Under the pieces are notes generated by a model that ran no database searches, was not told where the DNA came from, and was given only the letters and a program-made list of their open reading frames with translations. 64,000 nucleotides of DNA, from positions 9,249,603 through 9,313,602 of the forward strand of contig CM067302.1 of NCBI GenBank assembly GCA_034231615.1. Reading direction: 5' to 3'. The translations under genes were made by a program, and so were the position numbers. Positions 10,885-22,800 of this stretch are shown piece by piece. The first letter of the stretch is position 1, and every line of letters begins with the position of its first letter. Origin of the DNA: Meghimatium bilineatum. Lineage: Eukaryota > Mollusca > Gastropoda > Stylommatophora > Philomycidae.

Positions 10885-13800
10885 GTTCGTATGTCTCATT
10901 TTTATATTTTTTTTCTTTTCTTTGATTTCAGATTCTAGATGTCAATCAATCAATCAATAAAACCCATAACCCTTCAGGGTCGTAGGGGTACCACATTGGA
11001 AGCTTCAGCACACAGAGTCCTCCAGCGAATTCTATCCTCAGCGATGCGGATGAGTGTGGAAATATCTAGCCCTGTCCATTCCTTGATGTTGTTTCTAGAT
11101 GTATCATCAGAAGAACAGGAGCTGAACATAAACATACATGGAGAGAAACTAAAACAAGTAAAACATTATAAATATCTTGGACACATAGTAACAAAATGAC
11201 GGCAGATGTGAAACAAGTTAAAAGGAGAATAGGAATGGCTAAAAGTACCTTCAATGACTTGAGGAAAATAATAACATCTAAACAAATTACAAACAAGCTA
11301 AAAATGAGAATCATAAAAAGCTACATCTATTCTATATTAATGTATGGATCAGAATCATAGACACTAAATAAACAATTAGAACACAGAATTGATGCCTTTG
11401 AGATGTTGGTATATAGAAGAATAGGGAAAACATCATGGAAAGAGAAGAAAACAAATAAAGAGGTTCTAAAAACACTTAATATGAAGAAAGAATTACTAAG
11501 AGAAATCATGCCGAAATCGGATGTGCTAGGCCTACAAGGCGCATAACGGTGGCACAACGTAATCACGCTCCCGGCGGAAATCGCACGGATATCCGTGATG
11601 GTTACAATGGAGCGAACGAAAAACAAACAAACAAACTAAGAGAAATAAAGATCAGGCAAATAAAATACTTTGGACACATTAAAAGACATGACACCTTATT
11701 GAAGATTTACTTGAGGTTAAAGTCAAATGGAAGCGAGCAAGAAGTAGGCAGAGATACAAGTGAGAGAGTAACTACACAAGATGAACAGGTTACAGTCTAG
11801 CAGAGTGCACCACCAAGACAGGAGATGTAAGAGATCTGTTGCAGCCAACCTTCGTTGCGGAGACAGCAATTGATGATGATGATGTACCATCCACTTTCGG
11901 CATATCTTTTTTTGTTTGTTCTGAAATTACTATGGGATCTCTTTATAACAGGACAATGGTTCCACAAGATTTCAAGCAGGACATAGTCCAGAGAATGGAA
12001 ATGTGCTGTGTCACCGTTTTTATTTCCATCATTCCATGCCCGAACTGTGCAAGGACATTTGCAGCTTGAATAGGACTTATCAGCCATCTATGATAAGGCA
12101 TGGACATAAATGTAACTGAATTTTCAAAAGTGGATGTAACATATGGTTATCATCACTTGTGCTGGATGAGCACACATTTCCATCAATGGCCAGACACATC
12201 AGACTTCAGCAGTATTTCTGTATATATAATTTCTGGGATCTGCTGCTCTCTGATGTTAAAAGGATGAAAATCTCTATGGACCTCTCATAGTTTCTCATCA
12301 TGTAAACTCTAAATGTGCATCTCATAGTTTCTCATGTAAACTCTATATGTGTATCTCATAGTTTCTCATGTAAACTCTGTATGGGCATCTCATAGTTTCT
12401 CATCATGTAAACTCTGTATGTGCATCTCATAGTTTCTCATGTAAACTGTATGTGCATCTCATAATTTCTCATGTAAACTCTGTATGGGCATCTCATAGTT
12501 TCTCATCATGTAAACTCTGTATGTGCATCTCATAGTTTCTCATGTAAACTCTGTATAGGCATCTGATAGTTTCTCATGTAAACTCTATATGTGCATCTCA
12601 TAGTTTCTCATGTAAACTCTGTATGTGCATCTCATAATTTCTCATGTAAACTCTGTATGTGCATCTCATAATTTCTCATGTAAACTCTGTATGTGCATCT
12701 CATAATTTCTCATGTAAACTCTGTATGTGTATCTCATAGTTTCTCATGTAAACTCTGTATAGGCATCTCATAGTTTCTCATGTAAACTCTGTATAGGCAT
12801 CTCATAGTTTCTCATGTAAACTCTATATGTGCATCTCATAGTTTCTCATGTAAACTCTGTATGGGCATCTCATAGTTTCTCATCATGTAAACTCTGTATA
12901 GGCATCTCATAGTTTCTCATCATGTAAACTCTGTATAGGCATCTCATAGTTTCTCATGTAAACTCTGTATATGCATCTCATAGTTTCTCATGTAAACTCT
13001 GTATATGCATCTCATAGTTTCTCATCATGTAAACTCTGTATAGGCATCTCATAGTTTCTCATGTAAACTCTGTATAGGCATCTCATAGTTTCTCATCACA
13101 ATTTCTGAGTAAATGTTAAACAAATATGAGGATATAGAGAATCCTTGTCTTACTCCTTTTTGCACATGCTATCTAATGCTATTATTCCTTGCACATTTGT
13201 ATGTTCTCTGTATCTATTTGTAGTCTCCCCCTCCCCCCCTTGTGTACTAATTTCGTTCTCTATCTTTTCCCTTTTATTTTCAGCCCCCCTACTTTCCCCC
13301 TCCCCATTCTTGGCATTGTGAATTGGTGTTCCCTTTCTTCATTTTTCATCTTATGTTTTACATTTCAATCTCATTATTTTTCCCATACCCATTTCTGTCT
13401 ATCAATATTGAACGCACCTAATTCTGCACCTAATCTAAAAACCATGACAAAATGGCCACTTCGGCAATGGTTTTTGTAGGGAAACCATTGTCCAAGCCTT
13501 GGCATTGTTGTTTTTTATAGTTGTGTTATCTTAATTGGTTTTTGTTTCTTGACAAAGGTCTCAATAGGACAGACACATTGAAAATTGTCTTTGTTCTTTG
13601 TTTTATTGTTATTTCTGATTTATTTATATTGATAGTTATATTCAGTAACTTTTATAATTAACTTCATATTTACTTCTTATTTCTCTGGTTACTGCGGCAC
13701 TTTCCATTTTGTCGGAGATCCTCCGATATTTTGGTTATTTATATCCTTTTTGCACATTGAACTAATCTGTTGTTTTGTCATCTATTTATATTGTTATTTC

Positions 13801-16800
13801 TAGTTCAGTTGTTAACAATATTAATGTTGTTAAAGTGTTACAGAATTTATACTGTTACTTCTCTATAGTTCAGTTGTTAACAATATTAATGTTGTTACAG
13901 TGTTACAAAATTTATACTGTTACTTCTTCATAGATAAATTAATAAATGAAGAAATTAGGAAAAGAGTTGGTATAATATCATGTATCGAACATATTGAGAG
14001 ATAGCAAGTAAAATGGTTCTGTCAACTTATGAGAATGAAGCCAAACCAAATACCAATAAGAGCATATAATACAAGAATATCCGGGTGTAAAGCCAAAGGT
14101 AGACCAAGAAAACGGTGGATAGAAAACATCAAGATAGCCTTGTACAAACATGGACTAAATGCATCCTCGACGACATATCTGGCCTTGAAACGACAGCTTA
14201 AGCTAACACCCCTGCACTTAATGGCAAGTGTGAATGCGATCAACAATCATTCACCTGGGGAAAGACAATAGAGACTTCTTTATAGTTCAGTTGTTAACAA
14301 TATTAATGTTGTTACAGTGTTACAGAATTTATACTGTTACTTCTCTATAGTTCAGTTGTTAACAATATTAATGTTGTTACAGTGTTACAAAATTGTGTAT
14401 ATTATCAACAGTTCTTCAGTAACTGTAACCCAGCAACAACAACAACAGCAGCAGCAACAATTGTGGGTGCAGCCTGATCAGAGTGGATTCCTTCCAGCGG
14501 CTGTAAACTTGGCAGCTCAAGAAGCTCTCGCTTTGCAAGGGAGTCAAGGAACTATATCAATCCAGGGCGCTTCGAATCCCCAGGACAGGGCATCCCTTCA
14601 TGAGCTTCAACAGTCTCAGATGGATGGCAGTCACTTTCAGGATGTGAGAGCGCAATTTGCAGGTCAGTAGTAGCGCTATTTGGTGTCTGGTTTGTCATTC
14701 ATTACATTTTGGACCATGCAGTGTCAGGGGTAGAGGAATTTTTCAGAATGTGTTGTTTCATGGTGTACAGCTTAGCTGTGATATCTGCACCATTTGCTCT
14801 GACATGTCCAACTTCAATATGGTTTCTGGTTCTTTGACACTCAATGTGATGGGACAACCAATTCCACCCCCATAGTCCCTGTAATCGTCTCTTGCAACGT
14901 GTATGGCAGTTAACAGTTCCATTAAACTTTGTTCTAATTTTGGACTCTATTCTATTGTAGCATAAAATTGGCCCTACTACTACTACTTCTGTTGAATTTC
15001 TATTGTAGCATAACATTGGCCCTACTACTACTACTTCTGTTGGATTTCTATTGTAGCATAACATTATAACAATGGCCCTACTACTACTTCTTCTGTTGGA
15101 TTTCTATTGTAGCATAACATTGGCCCTACTACTACTTCTACTGCGTTCTTTTTCACACTCCTTCAGATTAGCAGAATGTACCATACTGAAGTCGGATGTG
15201 TCACACCAACAGGCATATATATCCCAGCCAAGATGTAAACCAAGCCACAATGCATTCTGTTCTCTGGACCAAATCCCATTAATCTGCAGGAATTTGAGAC
15301 CACAGAAAATGAAGAGACAGAGTGTAATCAGAATTAGAAATGCATGGTTTACAGTTTGGCTGCAATATCTACTGTTTCCGACCTGACACATCAGCATGAC
15401 TTGTAGGTAACTTTAATCCTCTAAGTGATGGGGCTGCTAACTCAAACCTCCTTAGTCGACTTAAACGACATACATACAGGTAACAATAACAATGTTGCTG
15501 TTCTTTACTCCCTGTTGGGCCTGCAGTACATGAGCAAATGATCCTACTACATTTCCAACATAATGTAGTCCAGAATGGAGATGTGTTGTGTTACTATTAT
15601 ATTTGTGCCAATATCCTAACAGAATGTAGTCCAGAATGGAGATGTGTTGTGTTACTATTATATTTGTGCCAATGTCCTAACAGAATGTAGTCCAGAATTG
15701 AGATGTGTTGTGTTACTATTATATTTGTGCCAATATCCTAACAGAATGTAGTCCAGAATGGAGATGTGTTGTGTTACTATTATATTTGTGCCAATGTCCT
15801 AACAGAATGTAGTCCAGAATTGAGATGTGTTGTGTTACTATTATATTTGTGCCAATGTCCTAACAGAATGTAGTCCAGAATGGAGATGTGTTGTGTTACT
15901 ATTATATTTGTGCCAATGTCCTGATACATCCAATTTCGACAGAAAATTTTCTTGTTAAATGATAGTGATTGCAAAAAGCATACATTTTCAATATTTTGTC
16001 ATTTATCTGCAACAGGTGTCTTCCAAATGCAAGGACAAAATAATAGGCCGATGTCTTACCAAGTGTCTGCACATTCCACGTATGGACAAGACTCACCAGC
16101 ACAGGATTATCAGGACATTGGGGGCGATAGTGAAGCCACACCATCTTACTCGAATATACAGCAGATTTCAGCGGATAATCAGGCAGCAGTAAATGCTGCT
16201 GCACAGTTGATTGCTGCACCAACTGTGGATAGCAGCACCCTCGAACAGGTTTGAAATTTGATTTATTGTTTTAGTTATGTTGTATATTTGATTTAGTGTT
16301 TCAGTTATCTCGTATATTTGATTTTCACTGATTGGATTGTCATCAGCCACCAGCGAAGATCACATGGAAGAATAGTTCACTGATCGGTTGGTCATGCACC
16401 AACGGTAGACTTGGGATTATATTTGTAGATCACGCAGAATAATAGTTCACAGAGTAAGTGTGGCCTTACTTGCAACAACAAGCAGTCTAGCAATGGAGGT
16501 GTTCACTGTAACGTAGGCACCACACTGGCTGGAATCGCATGCCTATTCCCATGCTTGCATACTGAATGAATATGAGTCAAAACAGGTGGTGTACATAGGC
16601 GATGGGTGGAGTCATTGGAGAGGGTTAAAAAGTGGACATCACTAATGAAACCACCCTTATCTTTAATTCGTGGGTGTGGAGGAAAACAAACAAGCTGACC
16701 AATTATCTAGTCTTGCCACAATAACAGATGGACAGAGCAGAAATATTCAATGTTCTTCATTAGGTCGCACTATCTGAATCTTTTGAAATACATGAGCAGG

Positions 16801-19800
16801 AGTCAGTATCAAGCATGCATGAATTGCAGGAGTCAGTATCAAGCATGCATGAATTGCAGGAGTCAGTATCAAGCATGCATGAATTGCAGGAGTCAGTATC
16901 AAGCATGCATGAAATGCAGGAGTCAGTATCAAGCATGCATGAATAACAGGAGTCAGTATCAAGCATGCATGAAATGCAGGAGTCAGTATCAAGCACGCAT
17001 GAATTGCAGGAGTCAGTATCAAGCACACATGAATTGCAGGAGTCAGTATCAAGCACGCATGAATTGCAGGAGTCAGTATGAAGCATGCATGAATTGCAGG
17101 AGTCAGTATCAAGCATGCATGAAATTCAGGAGTCAGTATCAAGCATGCATGAATTGCAGGAGTCGGTATCAAGCATGCATGAAATGCAGGAGTCAGTATC
17201 AAGCATGCATGAATTGCAGGAGTCAGTATCAAGCATGCATGAATTGCAGGAGTCAGTATCAAGCACGCATGAATTGCAGGAGTCAGTATCAAGCATGCAT
17301 GAATTGCAGGAGTCAGTATCAAGCATGCATGAATTGCAGGAGTCAGTATCAAGCATGCATGAAATGCAGGAGTCAGTATCAAGCATGCATGAATAACAGG
17401 AGTCAGTATCAAGCATGCATGAAATGCAGGAGTCAGTATCAAGCACGCATGAATTGCAGGAGTCAGTATCAAGCACACATGAATTGCAGGAGTCAGTATC
17501 AAGCACGCATGAATTGCAGGAGTCAGTATGAAGCATGCATGAATTGCAGGAGTCAGTATCAAGCATGCATGAAATTCAGGAGTCAGTATCAAGCATGCAT
17601 GAATTGCAGGAGTCGGTATCAAGCATGCATGAAATGCAGGAGTCAGTATCAAGCATGCATGAATTGCAGGAGTCAGTATCAAGCATGCATGAATTGCAGG
17701 AGTCAGTATCAAGCACGCATGAATTGCAGGAGTCAGTATCAAGCATGCATGAATTGCAGGAGTCAGTATCAAGCATGCATGAATTGCAGGAGTCAGTATC
17801 AAGCATGCATGAAATGCAGGAGTCAGTATCAAGCATGCATGAATAACAGGAGTCAGTATCAAGCATGCATGAAATGCAGGAGTCAGTATCAAGCACGCAT
17901 GAATTGCAGGAGTCAGTATCAAGCACACATGAATTGCAGGAGTCAGTATCAAGCACGCATGAATTGCAGGAGTCAGTATGAAGCATGCATGAATTGCAGG
18001 AGTCAGTATCAAGCATGCATGAAATTCAGGAGTCAGTATCAAGCATGCATGAATTGCAGGAGTCGGTATCAAGCATGCATGAAATGCAGGAGTCAGTATC
18101 AAGCATGCATGAATTGCAGGAGTCAGTATCAAGCATGCATGAATTGCAGGAGTCAGTATCAAGCACGCATGAATTGCAGGAGTCAGTATCAAGCATGCAT
18201 GAATTGCAGGAGTCAGTATCAAGCATGCATGAATTGCAGGAGTCAGTATCAAGCATGCATGAATTGGAAGTGAGAATATTTGTGGCCTGTATAGAAAATC
18301 AAACACAAATTTAAAACAGAACACTGAACCAACTATAGAGCCGGGACTATCAGCCGCTATGTACCCTGAGAGATTTACTGAAGCAAAGATCGGAGCACCT
18401 ATGAACATTTCTAGTGTGTGAAGAGGATAATCAACGCACATAATACAACAGCAGTTGTTTGAATCATTACAGGCTCCAGTCATTAGCAAAACTGCATTGC
18501 CCTGATTTCAAACTTTTCCAGTTGGATTACGGTTTACCTGTAGTTGTTCGCCTGTGTGTTGCCGGGGCCCTTAAGGGGAGCAAAGAATAGCAACACTGTT
18601 TACCTTCCACACATGTTGTAAAAGGCGACTAAGGAGGTTATGGGATGGAGTTGGCTGTCCCATCCCATATAGGGTCAGTGACCCAAAGCCATGCTGAAGT
18701 CAGATGTGTCAGGCCGAAAGGCGCAGATATCGCAGCAATGCTGTAAACCATGACACAACGCATTCCGTTCTCCGGACTACATCCTGCTAATCTGCAGGAG
18801 TTTGAGAACGAACGAAGATGAAGAAACTGTAGTTGTTAACAATTTTCAGTTATGTACAATGGTGAAGTTTCGTTAGAGCTTTCTGGAAGACCCCAGAAAA
18901 AATTCTCTGCAGTACTTAATGCTCTGAGAAAAAGTCTCCTACTTCTAGACAGAACATGTCACCTGAATCAGTCCATATAAAGAATCTTCTAGACAGAACA
19001 TGTCACCTGAATCAGTCCATATAAAGAATCTTCTAGACAGAACATGTCACCTGAATCAGTCCATATAAAGAAACTTCTAGACAACATGTCACCTGAATCA
19101 GTCCATATAAAGAATCTTCTAGACAGAACATGTCACCTGAATCAGTCCATATAAAGAATCTTCTAGACAGAACATGTCACCTTAATCAGTCCATATGACT
19201 GTGTACCATCAATAAGCCTCCATACTATTTAGTTAATCTTGTACATATATTTAGTTAATCTTGTACATATATTTATTTAAACTTGTACATATATTTATAT
19301 CCATAAATGTTCTCAGGGTTATCAGATTGTGTACGATGCAGAAAATCGCCTGCTGACTGTCCAACGGGTCATGTCTCCATCAGATTGTACAGTCAGCCAA
19401 TCAACTCTCAGTCTAGAAAGTTCTGAGAACCAGGATAATTCATTGCTATTGCCAATAGTAAGAAATATTTTTATTTATATATATACCATATCATCATCAT
19501 GTTTCAGTTGGTAGAAGGTCATGAGACAAATGCAGGTAAAATGTTTCACCAGTGTTTTACCATCCAAGTAGACGTAAGCTGAGTTGTGGTGAATCAGCCT
19601 CAAAGCAAAAGGCTTTTAAGCAAAGATGGATGTATCGGACCATTGGCGCAAATAAAACGGTGGCACAATGCATTTCCATTCTCTGAACTACATCCTTCTG
19701 AAAATCTGGTAGGACCATTGTTCTGCTAAAAGAGAGATCCATCGGGAGTTTGAGAATGAACGGTAAAGAAGAAAAAGAGCTTAGCTGCTTAGCCAGTAGT

Positions 19801-22800
19801 TAACCAGAAATCACCGGAGTAGCATCACCTTCGTACTTGCTCAGTGGTTAATCCGCAATTTTTCTTTCCTTATCAGATGAGCCATGGTATTATACTTCCT
19901 TGTGGCTGGATGACCCACTGTAGTAATTTATAATTATTTGTGGCTGGATGACCCACTGTTGTAATTTATACTTCCTTGTGGCTGGGCGACCCACTGTAGT
20001 AATTTATACTTATTTGTGGCTGGGTGACCCACTGTAGTAATTTATACTTCCTTGTGGCTGGGTGACCCACAAGAGTAATTTATACTTTAAACCATTAATA
20101 ATGATTAAACTTGAAACTTGGGCCTGCTGGTCGGAAGGCGAGTGACTTAATATTACACCACTTCAACTCCCAATGTCATTTCTTCCAATTGCATGCCTTT
20201 CAACTTGTTGGAATAAAAATATGTACAAAAGATATGTAGAGTCATTAAAAAATCTTCACCAAAAAAAAAACCCTGATAAATAAATTATAATACAAAAAAT
20301 CTGCACAAAAAAACCCCCTGATAAATAAATTAGAATACAGGAATTACAAATAGATTATTACAAAATATGTGTTCAATTCTTCTGAGTTTTGTGTCTTGAT
20401 TGTTCTTTTAAGGTCTTCTTCATAGTTTATTCTTCAACCTCTGCAGATTAGCAGAATGTAGTCCAAAGAATGAATTTCCTTATGTCATGGTTTACAGATT
20501 AGCTGCGATATCTGCACCTATCAGCCTGACACATCAGACTTCAGCATGGAGGTTACTGTCTCATCCCATAGAGAGTCAAAAGCCTTGCTGAAGTCAGCTG
20601 TGTTAGGCTGAAATGTGGATACATCGCAGCCAAGCTGTAAACAATGACTATGTATTCTGTTCTTCGGACTAAATCCTGCTAATCTGCAGTAGTTTGAAAA
20701 TGAACACAGAAGAAGTAGTACTTTATTGATGAAAGTACAAATAAAAACTGACCAATAATAATGATTTCAGTCCTCCCAGTCTGGTCAGTCATATACAATG
20801 GTACATGTCAGCTCTATGCAATCAGCATTTGCTCCAGGAAGTAGCAGCACAGGGGAGGTCAGCACATCATCCATGGCGGCCATGTTGAATGCTCACAGTA
20901 GAACTGGTAATTCAAGAATCAGTTCAATCAACCATGGCTGTGCATCTTCTTCCAATCACAGCCTCATAGTTCTGCCAAAGCTTGAGGTAATGCTTTTTAA
21001 ATTTATTATTGAGTTTTGTTTAGTTGGTGATTGTCCAGGATTCACACCCGTATATTGTCACTGTGAATATGCAAGCTCTTATTATGAATGTTAGTTTTGT
21101 TGTTTTGCAGCAGCTCAGTCATTGTGTGTTTTCCATTAGTATCAGCTTCTTAACTCTTTCTGGGCCAATCGCCAGTATACTGGCTTTATGCTATGGGTCT
21201 ACAGGACCAATCGCCAGTATACTGGCTTTGATTTTATATTTTATTACTTCACAAGGCTAACTCTAACCTTGTGAAGAAATCACATACCATCAATGTACTT
21301 ATATATTCATATTCTGTATCCATTCCCCTTTCCAATGATATATTACACATACACTATTTATCAATATTAGTATGTCAAATGATACAATAAAAAAACACAT
21401 ATATGGAAATTTTATAAAATTAATTTGGTCCAAACCTAAACATAATCAAGTCCTGAAAGAGTTAAATTAAATATAGTTGAAAAATGAATGAAAACTTGCA
21501 TATTTTCTGGGAAGAATAAATGATAAACAATCAAACATAAGACAAGAGAGCTTATTCAGTAATGCTTCTTCATATCAATAATTCGCCCGTGTGTTGCCGG
21601 GGCCCTTAAGGGGAGCAAAGAATAGCAACACTGTTTACCTTCCACACATGTTGTAAAAGGCGACTAAGGAGGTTATGAGATGGAGTTGGCTGTCCCATCC
21701 CATATAGGGTCAGTGACCCAAAGCCATGCTGAAGTCAGATGTGTCAGGCCGAAAGGCGCAGATATCGCAGCAATGCTGTATACCATGACGCAGTGCATTC
21801 CGTTCTCCGGACTACATTCTGCTAATCTGCAGGAGTTTGAGAATGAACGCAGAAGAAGAAGAAGATATCAATAATGATAATTAAGTAATCTTGTACATTT
21901 CAATAATGATAATTAAGTAATCTTGTACATTTCAATAATGATAATTAAGTAATCTTGTACATCTCAATAATGATAATTAAGTAATCTTGTACATCTCAAT
22001 AATGATAATTAAGTAATCTTGCACATCTCAATAATGATAATAAAGTAATCTTGCACATTTCACACAAAGTTTACATACATAATTTTATGCCTGTATTTAA
22101 GAAACAGGAACTTCAAGAGGTGGCTGAATGTGATACCACTCAGGAGGACATTGAATTTCACCACCGTAAGTTTGTCAATTCTTCTTGTTTATATATATAC
22201 ATGTACTTCTGGTAAAAATTGCGTAGAGAATGAATATTATGGGATAATTTCTGCACCTTTGAGCAATGCTGACCTTCATGCATCCCAGTATTTGGCTACA
22301 ATATCTCAGCAATTGTGACCAATAAAAATAACAGTTTTTTTTATTGAGAAGTTGCAAATATATTTGTATGAGGGAAGTCAATAAGTCACAAATGGCTGGA
22401 AAAAAAAAAATTTGATCAAAGCATGAAAATATAATTTTAGACTGACATTTATTTCTCCACATAAATTCCACCAACATTGATGCACTTATCCCATCGATAA
22501 ATCTTCTTCTTCGTTGTACATAACTGAAAATTGTTAACAACTACAGTTTCTTCTTCTTCGTTTGTTCTCAAACTCCTGCAGATTAGCAGGATGTAGTCCG
22601 GAGAACGGAATGCGTTGTGTCATGGTTTACAGTTTTGCTGCGATATCTGCGCCTTTCGGCCTGACACATCCGACTTCATCATGGCTTTCGGTCTCTGACC
22701 CTATATGGGATGGGACAGTCAACTCCATCCCATAACCTCCTTAGTCGCCTTTTACGTCATGCGTGGAAGGTAAACATTATTACTATTCTTTGCTCCCCTT

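Noticed and set aside
13189-13479. ORF of 96 codons rich in Pro/Phe/Leu
   Set aside because: CT-rich non-coding sequence within a Penelope-like 3' fragment; no motif, no splice borders.
16795-18269. CRISPR-like regular array
   Set aside because: Units are contiguous, with no unique spacers, and the window is clearly eukaryotic.
16747-18489. ORFs of 580 (minus) and 507 (plus) codons
   Set aside because: They are translations of a 30-bp tandem repeat without stops in those frames; length says nothing about coding. Neither matches the phase of the flanking exons.
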